Assembly: GCF_000208745.1 (NCBI RefSeq)
Contig: NC_030850.1
Location: 16,932,689-16,996,688 of the forward strand
Reading direction: 5' to 3'
Source of the DNA: Theobroma cacao
Lineage: Eukaryota > Streptophyta > Magnoliopsida > Malvales > Malvaceae
Length of the DNA stretch: 64,000 nt
Every line of letters starts with the position of its first letter. Position 1 is the stretch's first letter. The notes below the pieces were generated by a model. That model was not told the origin of the DNA. It was given only the letters and a program-made list of their open reading frames with translations, and did no database searches. Positions 49,401-59,260 of the stretch are shown here, piece after piece. The translations under genes were made by a program, and so were the position numbers.

Positions 49401-52400
49401 TTTAAGGAGTTTTGGATGCACGTGTTTTACTTTAAATAATGGAAAACACCTTTTAGGAAAATTTGATGCTAAGAGTGATAAAGCCATTTTCTTAAGTTAT
49501 GCATTAAATTCTAAAGCCTATAGAGTGTTTAACAAAAGAAATTTCATCATAGAAGAATCTATTCATGTTATTTTTTATGAGACTAATGTTGCACCAAGAA
49601 AAGTAATGCTGAATGATGATAATGCAGATGATATTAAGAAGAAAATGAAAAGAATGAACTCAAAGAACAAAGAAAATGATAGGGACAGCTCTAAAGAGAG
49701 AAATAAAGAAGAACCTCCATTAGAAGACTTGCAAATAGTTGAAAATTAGCATAACGATCTTATTAAAAGCTAGAGATTTACAAGAAATCATCCTTAAGAG
49801 CAAATCATTGGAGATCCCTTAGAAGGTGTCAAAACTTGAAAATAAGTAAGGGAAACTTGTGAATATGTGGCATTCATTTCACGAGTAAAACCTAAGAATT
49901 TTGAAGAAGTTGAAAAAGAAGAGAGTTGGATGATTGCCAAGCAAGAAAAACTCGACTAATTTGAAAAGAAAAAGGTTTGGATTTTAGTTCCAAGACCAAC
50001 CAACCATCCAATCATTGGTACCAAGTGGGTATTTAAAAACAAATTGGATAAGTTGGGTAATGTGCTAAGGAACAAAGCAAGGTTAGTTGCTTAAGGCTAT
50101 AATCAAGAAAAAGGTATTGATTATGATGAAACTTTCTCTCTTTTGGCTAGATTAAAAGCAATTAGACTATTGCTTGCATTTTCATGTTATATGAATTTTA
50201 AATTGTTCCAAATGGATGTTAAAAGCGTATTTCTAAATGGTTTTATTCAAGAAGAAGTTTATGTTGAACAACTCCCTGGTTTTGAAAACTCTAAAAAGAT
50301 TGACCATATAAATTGTATAAAGCATTGTATGGATTGAAATATGCTCCTAGAGCTTGATATGAAAGGCTTTCAAAATTTTTAATAAGAAAAATATTTTTTA
50401 AAAGAAGTGTAAAAACTACACTTTTTATTAAGAGAAACAAAAATGATTTATTTTTTGTTCAAATTTATATAGATGATATAGTATTTGGCACTACTAATGA
50501 AAAATTTTGTGAGAATTTTGATAAGGAAATGCAGGGTGAGTTTGAGATAAGTATGATGGGAGAATAGAAATTCTTCCTTGGTTTACAAATCAAACAATGT
50601 GAGGATGGATTCTTCTTTAACCAAGAAAAATATATAAAAGAAATGCTAAGGAAGTTTGGTGTGATGACATTAAAGTCAATTGGAACACCTATGAGTCCTT
50701 CTACAAAGTTTGATAGAGATAAAAAAAGGAAAGGATGTGGACCAAAAGTTCTATAGAGGTATGATTGGTTGACTTCTTTATTTAACTACAAGTGGACTTG
50801 ATATATTGTTTAATGTGTGCTTATGTGTAAGATTTCAATCATGCCTTAAGGAATCACACTTAACCATTATAAAGAGGATCTTTAGATACCTTTTGGATAC
50901 TCAAGGCTTAGGCTTATGGGATCCAAAAAGGTCATCTTGTGAACTTCTTGGCTATTTGATGCTGATTTTGCTAGTAGCAAAACTGATCGGAAAAGTACAA
51001 GTGGTACCTATCAATTCCTTAGGAACATGTTAGTGTCTTCGTCTAGTAAGAAACAAAACTCAATTGCTTTATGTTGTCGGGTTCACCACGCAAGTGCACA
51101 TATCATTAACAAGCAATATAACAGAAAGTAGAGTTCGTTCTCATAGAGAATTTCCCAAATCTTTTGCTAAGTACTAAAATTAACACAACAACTGAATTTA
51201 AAGCTATTGAAAATTAAAGAAACTAAACTAAAGCTAGAACTAAAAGCAAAAATAGAAATTTAACTAGAATCAATCAACCAAAAGTCTAGAACCATAATAT
51301 CCCCTCAATAATTCGTTTGAATCTCTTATACTCTTTCTTTACTTACTAGATAGGCTTGAGTTGTTAGTCTAGAGTTCTAATCTATTTATAAGTCTCCATT
51401 GATTTTCTTATAAAAATATCTCTTTCAACTAATTCTTTATATATTTATACAAATTGCAATTAAAAAAGACTCATTAATCTTACACTATAATCTTGGCTAC
51501 ATATGACATGTCAGTGTATGTTTACCTTACACGTAAATCAAACCAATCATCTCTTGCACCCATCACCTTTTTTCCATCACTCCACCCTTCTCCTATGCTT
51601 TTAACTTTAACCTCAAAATAGTTCTTAGAAAGATCAAAATGCTTAAGGCTGAAAGGTTCAAAATTGGAAGTAAATAAAAAGGATAAGGCTAAAATAAATA
51701 TGTGTTTGTCAAAGAAAAAGGAAATTAGGCTCAAAAGGGGTCACTAAAGATAAATATGTATAAAAATAGGTTTAAAAAGGCTCAAACGATCTAAAGATGG
51801 CTTAAATAATTTTCTATCCTACGTGTTATCTAAAATTTTACCTCAAGAGAGAATCCAAAAAATTCTAGAATTCTAGACTTCACTATAATTTTTATCAACA
51901 TAAACTTCCTCTAATTCAAATGATAATTCTAAGTAAAAGATGCAGTGTGCCAATTATTGGAAGTCTCGTCCTACAATGACACTAACACAAGAATATCAAT
52001 ACAAACTTAAATCATATCCATATTTTTCCCAAAAGCTAAAATCATAAGAAAATCAAAATATCATCATAGGATAGGAAAAATCATAAACAAAGCATCAAAA
52101 CATCTCAAGTAATTTTTTTATAGAAGCAAAAAATAACAAAATTTAAAAGTAACAAACTAAAAGCAAGCAAACCATTAAGACACAAACAAAAAAAAATCTA
52201 AAAACTCCCCTCCAAACTTAAAATGAAACACTGTCCCCAATGTTTAAGAAAAAGAAATGACAATAACACAAAGAAAGAGGAAAATGAAACCCCCCTAACA
52301 GTTGGTAGAAAGAATCTAGATGTTGTCTTTCGCATCATCGTTGTTAGCTTCCTTAGCATTGTTAGGGTTAACTGGCAAAAAGGGTTTAAATAGAGGGTTA

Positions 52401-52429
52401 GGATTTGATATATATATATATATTGGTTT

Positions 52430-52670
52430 CTTAGTGCAGCACCACGACACTCTAGGGTTGCCATCGCGATGTAGCGTTTGGGCCTCTGAATGGGCATCAT
52501 GAAACTTTGTAGTGCCGCAACACACTTCTTCCAATGCCACGGCATTGAATGGCCCTTTTAGTTAGGTGTGTTGTAAATCTTGAGGTGTCGCGACGTCATA
52601 ATTGTGATTTCACGTTCTCATTTGCCTAAAGGCGTTATGGCATTAGCTTTCTAATGTCGCAGCATTAAGT
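52430..52670. repeat. GC-rich palindromic-word array after Athila-like pol
   Basis: In a strongly AT-rich setting, this 240 bp holds CGACACTC, CATCGCGATG, TAGTGCCGCAACA, AATGCCACGGCATTG, GGTGTCGCGACGTC and ATGTCGCAGCATT. These are variants of TGCCGCGGCA and TGTCGCGACA. On the element strand it lies between the integrase end and the polypurine tract. Confidence 0.75.
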
Positions 52671-52789
52671 ACTTTTTTTAATACTTGTAAAAAGAAAGAA
52701 AAATAAATAAAATACCAATAATTAATGAGAACAAATGCTGAATAAATAAAAAAATATAATTTAAAGTAAATAAATTAAGTTAGAATGCT

Positions 52790-53735
52790 TGGGTTGCATC
52801 TCAAGAAGCATTTCTTCAAAGTCATTAGGTTGACGATAGCTGGTCTTTATTGTTGTCCACTAAAATGATTGAGGATCTTTGGTGATCCAATTCATCTCCC
52901 AAATAATGCTAGAGACGTTGCCCATCCACTCCAAATGTTTTGGTAGCCTCATTACAAATATCTATTGCACCACAAAGATAAACCTTAATCACCTTGTGAG
53001 GACCTGACCACTTTGATTTTTGTTTCTATAGAAAGAGCTTGACTAATTTGGTTAGTAACACTTGTTTTCCAATCTTAAAATCAAGATTAATTGAAGGTGG
53101 TGGAATCTATTCACTTTTTTCCACAAAAAATTTAAGACGTTTCTTTGCATATTTCTTGTCAAAAGCCTCTTTAGTAAACTCATCAATTGCATCCACTCTA
53201 TGGCAACTTTTTGTAGAGGAAGGATACTTAGTTGCACTAAATATATTAAACTCAACTGCCTCTTCTCCAACTTTGAAAGCTATCTGGCCATTGTTCACAT
53301 CAATGATTGCGCTGTAGTAGCCAAAAATAGTCGTCCCAAGATTAGAGGAATTTCCACATCCCCTTCCATCTCAAGCACAAAGAATTCTACTTGAATGTAC
53401 AACTTCCCAACTTTAACCAATATGTCTTTTATAATCACAACAGGGTGCTTGATTGATCTTTCTGCTAATTGCAAGTTAATTGTAGTAAGTTGTATTTCTT
53501 CAAGTCCAAGTTTCCTGGAAATAGACAAAGGCATAAGTGAGACATTAGCCCTTAAATCACATAAAGCTTGAGAGAATTTAAAGTTCCCAATAGTACAAGG
53601 AGTAGAAAAATTCCCTAGAACCTTGAGCTTTGGTGGAAGCTTATTTTGAATTATGGCACTGCATTCCTCAGTAAGTGCAACAGTTTCAAACTCACCTAAT
53701 TTCCTCTTTTTAGCTTTCTTTCATACTTCAAGTTT
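52790..53735 (-). pseudogene. Athila-like protease joined to integrase C terminus
   Basis: Reading the minus strand from 53735: a retropepsin segment with ALCDLRANVSLMPLS, where the active-site DLG is DLR, then IPLILGRLFLAT (about 53310), a spacer with AVEFNIFSATKYPSS and AIDEFTKEAFDKKYAKK, and directly after it the integrase C-terminal segment KSKWSGPHKVIKVY..GVDGQRL (about 52870-53030). In intact elements reverse transcriptase, RNase H and the integrase core lie between these. The missing middle is an internal deletion. Confidence 0.75.
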
Positions 53736-54057
53736 TGATCTTTAACTGATTAACTTCTTCAATTAACTTATTAAAAAATTTTTGTTTTAGCACTCAATAT
53801 CTTTTTTATCAGTTAAGCCTTATGCTAACTAATTAAGTGTGCTAGCTAATCAGTTAATATTGTTCTGCCTTTACTTAGTCCTTTGTTCTTTGCCCTTTTT
53901 AACTGATTAACCAATCTTGGAACATAGCAAGCTTCTTGGCTTGCTTTCAAACAAAAATTTTAACAAGGTATTTAAACTTTGTCCTGCACACATAATGTAA
54001 ATAGTCACCAATGAATGAGCAATGTTTTGCTATCATAAAAAATATATGGAGTCAACA
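53736..54057 (-). mobile_element. SIRE-2-type LTR fragment, inverted
   Basis: Its inverse begins TGTTGACTCCATATATTTTT at 54057 and matches the SIRE-2A 5' LTR start at 34760 through GTTAAAATTTTT, AAGAAGCTTG and the TTAATCAGTTAA words. About 320 bp remain. It is inserted in or joined to the reverse transcriptase frame that starts at 54058. Confidence 0.8.
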
Positions 54058-55475
54058 TTTGGACCTTAGTTCTAAGGCCAACCAACCATCCAATTGTTGG
54101 TACCAAATGGGTATTTAGGAACAAAATGGATGAGTTGGGGAATGTGGTTAGGAACAAAGTAAGGTTAGTTGCTCAAGGCTATAATCAAGACAAAGGCATT
54201 GATTATGATGAAACCTTTACTCCTGTAGCTAAATTGAAAGCAATTAGACTCTTGCTTGCATATGCATGTTATATGAATTTTAAATTGTTCCAAATGAATG
54301 TTAAAATTGCATTTCTAAATGGTTTTATTCAAGAAGAATTCTATGTTGAACAACCCCTTAGTTTTAAAGATTTTGAACAGATAAATCATGTTTATAAATT
54401 GCATAAAGCTTTGTATAGATTAAAGCAAGCTCTTAAAGCTTGGTATGAAAGGCTTTCAAAGATTTTGATAGAAAAAAGATTTTTTAGGGGAGTGTAGATA
54501 CCACTCTTTTCATTAAAAAAGACAAAAAGGATTTGCTTGTTGTTCAAATTTATGTAAATGACATAGTGTTTGGTGCTACTAATAAAAAATTTTGTGAGAA
54601 TTTTGCTAAGGAAATGTAAGGTGAATTTGAAATGAGTATGATGGAAGAATTAAAATTCTACCTTCGTCTACAAATTAAGCAATGTGAGGATGGAATCTTC
54701 ATCAACCAAGAAACATATATGAAAAGAGTTAGGTATGATGAATTTGAAGTCAATTGGAAGACCAATGAGTCCTTCCACAAAGCTTGATAGAGATGAAAAA
54801 AGAAAAGATGTGGACCAAAAACTTAATAGAGGTATGATTGGTTCACTTCTTTATTTAATAGTAAGTAGACCTAATATATTATTTAATGCATGCTTGTATG
54901 CAAGATTTCAATCATGTCTTAAGGAATCACACTTAACTACTTTAAAGAAGATCTTTAGATACCTCTTGGATACTTAAGGCTTACGCCTATGGTATCCAAA
55001 AGGGTTATCTCTTGAACTTCTTGGCTATTCTGATGCTAATTTTATAGGCAGCAAAATTGATCCAAAAAATACAAGTGGTACTTGTCAATTATTTAGAACA
55101 TGCCTGTGTCTTGGTCTAGTAAGAAACAAAACTCAATTGCTCTATCCACTATTGAAGCTTAATATATTTCACTAGGTAGTTGTTGTGCATAAATTTTATG
55201 GATTAGGTAACAATTAAACGATTTTGGCATGTCCATGCATAAAATTCCTATCTTTTGTGACAATCTTAGTGTCATTAACCTCTCTAAAAATCCTGTTCAA
55301 CACTTTAAAACTAAGCACATTAAAATTAGATCACTTTATTAGAGATCATGTGCTTAAGGGAGATGTTCAAGTTGAATTTGTATATACCCTACATCAACTG
55401 ATTGATATTTTCACAAAACCATTAAGTGAAGATCAATTTTGTAGAATTAAAAAAGAATTAATAAGCTTGATGTGA
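54058..55475 (+). pseudogene. SIRE-2 pol fragment, copy B (RT and RNase H)
   Basis: Starts inside reverse transcriptase (VLRPTNHPIVGTKWVFRNK) and runs through NFKLFQMNVKIAFLNGFIQE and YERLSKILIE to a YVND box near 54550 (YVDD expected). The connection and RNase H follow (GMIGSLLYL; SSKKQNSIAL-like at about 55120), ending at the family C terminus IDIFTKPLSEDQFCR near 55440. It is very similar to SIRE-2A pol but a separate copy, because it repeats the domain already present at 49950-51074. It is broken by several stops and frameshifts. Confidence 0.85.
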
Positions 55476-55544
55476 ATGAACTTTGATGGAATTGATTTGA
55501 TTATGTTTTTTATGAGATATTCTATAACTTGTGTCTTACTTTCA

Positions 55545-55800
55545 TGCTTTAATTGATTAAAGGTTGATTTTGATTAGATATAGGAATCCTAGAAATAAGA
55601 TAGAACTTGATTTGATCAATTAAGATCTTCTTTAATCAGTTAGGATGAATCGATATGCAAAATACAAGCGCATGTCAATAAGGTTTTAATCAACTAAAAG
55701 TCATGTTAACTGATTAATTCAATTCTATTAACTAAAACTAAAACAAAAGCCTTTAAGTTAATAGCACTTTAACTAATTAAAGCTTGCTTTAACTAGAAAA
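55545..55800. repeat. Internal TTAATCAGTTAA-type array after SIRE-2 pol
   Basis: At least six words (TTAATTGATTAA, TTTAATCAGTTAGG, TTTTAATCAACTAA, GTTAACTGATTAA, TTTAACTAATTAAA) begin about 70 bp after the pol stop of copy B. They are the same word family as in the SIRE-2A LTR (35035-35465), but the sequence between words is different. Confidence 0.8.
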
Positions 55801-55810
55801 GGCACTCGAG

Positions 55811-56458
55811 TTAGGAGAAAACTGGCACGCGTGCTATTTGAATTTTCAAATTAAAAAAATTGAAAGAGATCTTTAAAGATTCTACATATATTTTTCTTTT
55901 TGTGTTTTATATATGTCTTGTTAGACTATGGATTGTACCTAGTGGCTCTAAGTCCATTAGTATATTCGTATAAACAAGGGTTGTTAGTTACTTGACCATC
56001 AAAATTAATTAACAATAGTTTTTTAAAGAACTTTAAAAAGACACAAAGCATGAATTTCTTTGAAGACGAGGAGCTTGAATCGTTTTTTGAGATATCTTTA
56101 TTTTATTTCTATGATTTTCTTGTAGTAGATCTTTGAATTTTATATTAAATAATAATTATTGTTATTGAATAAAAAATTAAAATTCTAATTTGTTGAAACC
56201 TTCAATTTCCTAAGGTTTAAACTTTAAACTTACAACCTTAATGAACATGGTCAGCATTATCAATTGATCGTAGCTTTAACCAAAAGTGGGAAATGGGTGG
56301 AAGTGAGGTAGTGTTTTATGACAAATAGGAATTAGATGTTCTTGTTTTGAATTAATCATAAAGGCATTTTTTCCCTACAAAAAGGTTGTTCATGGTTGGT
56401 ATTTGACAAGCATAACTCTGGGTTCAATGTAGTCCAACAATCTCATCAAATTTTGTTT

Positions 56459-56508
<50 letters not shown>

Positions 56509-57696
56509 ATAAGTTATTGTCTAGAGAAAAGAAGAGCAGGGTTCGTATCCCCCCTCCTCTAATTATAAAAAAAAAATCATATATATGTGGTACTTGTTTG
56601 GGGTGCGAAAAGGGACAAGTCGGTGTTGTTATCTAAGAAATGAAGATTGAGGTTTGTCCAAAGCAGAGGCCATTATTACTGCCCACCGACTAAGGCACTT
56701 GGGCAACCATTTTATACTTCTAACATACCTTCTTTCATGTCAAGTGACATTTTACGTCACCATCTATGTTTTTTATTTAAAAAAATTATAAAAAATAAAT
56801 AAAATATCTTTCTATATATATCTTTCTGAAAAATTTTATTGCCAATTTGTGGAATGATTATATCCACCTGACAAGAGCAACTCATGTTAATAATGATGTG
56901 AAATATTATGTGAGAGTTTCATTATTTTTTAAAAATTAAATAATAAAAATAATATTATTTATAAATATTAAGGAGCCAAAAAGATACTTTTCAAAATTTG
57001 GTAATCGAAATAAAACATCTCAAATTAGTAAGTAATCAAAAAAGTAGTTTATTCTATATGACATAGTATATAGAGATTGCAAAATTTGAGAGAACTCGAA
57101 AACTTGTTTGAATTAATCTGAAATTAAACTTGATAAGATCTGAATTTATTGAAAAAAAAGTCAAAGATACGAATTTGAAAAAATTCAAACCCAACAAAAA
57201 TCAAATTTGAGGTGAACCAAACTTGCAACAATGTGAACTTCAAGATCCATCTTATATGAAACTTATAAAAACTAGAATTTATAACTAAAAAGATCCGAAT
57301 TATAATTAATTGAGTTTGTCCAAAATGACTAAATAAATCATTGATAACCTTTTTTTTTTTAGAAAAAATGTTCCTTTTTCTTTTTTGTTTTGTTCATCTT
57401 TCCTTTTTAAGAAGTCTCAATATATTTGTCCCTAAACAATAGATGTACTTGAGTTTACTCTTAATATTTTTTTTGTTTATTGTCAATTACCATCATTGCA
57501 GAAAACCCAAAAAGCCAACAGGAAAATTCCATTAAAAAAGGAAGAAAAAATATGTTTTAGAAAAAAAGACAAAAATGCAATTGGCTTGGTTTGTTTTTTT
57601 TTTCTTTTACTACTTTTGAAATAATCTCAAGATCCATGTAAGCTTAACTTTTAGGATTACCAGGGGTGAAACGTCCCATTATTATGGGGGCCTATG
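55811..57696. other. AT-rich spacer, no gene seen
   Basis: The left part is probably the decayed 3' end of SIRE-2 copy B; no clear 3' LTR was found. The rest holds an (AT)n microsatellite and no recognisable domain. Confidence 0.45.
56464..56505. repeat. (AT)n microsatellite
   Basis: About 20 uninterrupted AT units ending in AATAATAAT. Confidence 0.95.
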
Positions 57697-58029
57697 TGTC
57701 ACAGTTTGTGATCCCGATCCCGTTATTAGTCTAACTCGATGGAAAGCTTGGACCAGTAGCACACATTTGTGCCACATAATGTTTAGGGGCACAAATTCGG
57801 TTTGGAGCGACATCACTTTGGAGCTTATCGACAACCAACATTAGACCACCATCGATTGGGGGTTTCTAAATGCCCGACTACATAAGGAGTTCGCATGAAT
57901 GGCTCAAATTCGAGTTAGACTGCTCGCATTAGGTAGATTTAATAGGGCTAGAATTCTTCTTTATTTATTTTACTTGCACTAAGACTATAGGCTAGTGGTA
58001 TTTTACTTAGGGATAAAACATTATTTTTA

Positions 58030-58831
58030 GTGTAAAATACCTTAACACCCTTAAATTTGAACCATAATTACATGTGGATCCACTAGTTTTCAAAGTGAAC
58101 ACTTCATCATAAAAGAATATCTTCTGTTGGACAAATAAGTCTAATCGTTAATTAATCGTTAATATTGCTATTAGTTTAAAGATGTGGCATTATTAAAAGG
58201 ACAATTTTATCCTTTATTAATTTTAAAAATTACTAAATTATACTTTTTCAAAAAATAATTTTCTATCTTACCTTTAGCCATCGACCCCCTCACGATCAAC
58301 CACCCCATGGCTGAATCTGGTTGGAAAATGCTAGATTCGGTAGGATCGAGATCCCTAGAGGAGCACCCATCGTGGTGTTCCTTAGTGGGTGCTCCCCATT
58401 ATGGGTGCTCTAATATGGTGCTCCTTGGGAGCATTGTTTTACTGCTCTTACGGGAACACCATTAGTGTGTTCCTCAGAAAGCACAATTGGGTGCTCCTTG
58501 GGAGCACCATTTGCGTGCTCCACAGGGAGCATAAATCCAATGCTCTTTGGGCAGCACCGGTCTTGGTGGTCTTGGGAACACCAGATATAGTGCTCCTTAA
58601 GAAATCCAATTAGATCTAAGCTAGATTCGGCCACAAAGTGGACTGTCGGGGTAGGAACATCATTGGTCAGCCTAATAAAAAGAAAAAAGTAAAAAAAAAA
58701 AAAAGGCATTTCAACATTTCAGTTTAGATATGAACGCCATTTAACTGTTTGAGGCGAAGTGTCCACTTTACAAACTAGTGCACCCATGTGTAATTATGGT
58801 TAAAAGTTAGAGGAGGTAGAGTATTTTACCC
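58030..58831. mobile_element. Mutator-like MITE with internal palindrome array
   Basis: An 802-bp element with terminal inverted repeats of about 75 bp (left GTGTAAAATACC..CCATAATTACATGTGG..CACTAGTTTTC; right end the inverse, ..GTATTTTACCC). It is flanked by TTATTTTTA (58021-58029) and TTAATTTTA (58832-58840), a 9-bp duplication with one mismatch. The unoccupied site TTAATTTTA is seen at 63552-63560 in the sister LTR. It has no transposase. The centre contains the GTGCTCC..GGGAGCAC array. Confidence 0.92.
58345..58610. repeat. GTGCTCCTTGGGAGCAC palindrome array
   Basis: Seven or more near-palindromic units, for example GGTGCTCCTTGGGAGCATT (about 58418), GGGTGCTCCTTGGGAGCACC (about 58490) and GCGTGCTCCACAGGGAGCAT (about 58513), with diverged units on both sides. 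Period is about 35 bp. The array is flanked by a direct/inverted CTAGATTCGG pair (about 58331 and 58622). Confidence 0.85.
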
Positions 58832-59206
58832 TTAATTTTATTTAAATATCTTGTTACCTACTTTAATTGTATTAAACAACTAGAAATAGAGTTTGATTAG
58901 AAAAGGGTGCTATCACATTATAAATAGCTACCTTGGGTTTAGCAAAAAATTCAATTAGAGTCAATTGCCCCAGTAGTCATTCATTCAAGCATTCTAGTAT
59001 TCATAGGTTATTTGCTTAGAATCTTAGGTATTTGTTTTCTCTTTGGAATAATATAATTATTTTTTCGCAAAGTCTTTTCTTCAAGTTTATTGAGTTTTTG
59101 GTTCCACATCTTTGTGAAAAATTCTGAGTTAGACTTGCTTAGGCTTTCAATCCCCAAACCCTAAGCGTCTTATGGATCTTAGCTAAAGTTCCAGATCCAT
59201 GATAGT

Positions 59207-59218
59207 TAATATCAGAGC
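59207..59218 (+). promoter_or_regulatory. Primer-binding site (initiator-Met type)
   Basis: TAATATCAGAGC two bases after the 5' LTR; differs from TGGTATCAGAGC only by two G-to-A changes. Confidence 0.85.
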
Positions 59219-59260
59219 AACGCTTTCTAGAGCTAAGTACACGCTTTATTAGAGCAATTC

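Larger units (their letters stand above)
36163..51074 (+). pseudogene. SIRE-2A gag-pol, broken and interrupted
   Basis: The copia polyprotein of SIRE-2A, split by SIRE-1 (36543-47086). The left part, 36163-36542, is gag (starts MATQNSNVAES; later YDRFINIVNKLY). Gag resumes in the same frame right after the target duplication at 47087 (THELKIKKE near 47235), then a damaged zinc knuckle (47500-47560), protease (LDSGC near 48335), GAG-pre-integrase and integrase (48700-49390), reverse transcriptase (49950-50700; YIDD at 50466-50477) and RNase H up to 51074, where an Athila-like element cuts in. The first integrase Asp is Asn (LLHVNLFGP, codon 48918-48920), and many stops and frameshifts are present. 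Domain order PR-IN-RT-RH is copia, and the sequence style is that of sireviruses. Confidence 0.85.
51075..53735 (-). mobile_element. Athila-like Ty3-gypsy remnant, inserted in SIRE-2A RNase H
   Basis: On the minus strand: protease fragment, integrase C terminus, untranslated region with a palindromic-word array, a polypurine-like tract (inverse of CCCCTCCAAACTTA at about 52206-52219), then a 3' LTR ending CCCGACA at 51075. Reverse transcriptase, RNase H and most of integrase are missing, so the element is an internal-deletion derivative. The SIRE-2A RNase H reading (KKQNSIA) stops right at 51074. The 5' side is cut off at about 53735 by an inverted SIRE-2-type LTR piece. LTR and internal limits come from comparison with 13349-14910. 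Confidence 0.7.
57697..59204 (+). repeat. 5' LTR (carries a MITE)
   Basis: Starts TGTCACAG and ends CCATGATA (TA in place of CA). It aligns with 63234-63923 along its whole length (shared GCTATCACATTATAAATAGC, AGTCAATTGCCCCAGTAGTC) apart from the MITE. TATAAATA lies at about 58920. Confidence 0.88.

Noticed and set aside
55476..56160. 3' LTR of SIRE-2 copy B
   Set aside because: Contains the family words but lacks the TGTTGACTCC start, a polypurine tract and the CCAACA end, so only the array is reported.
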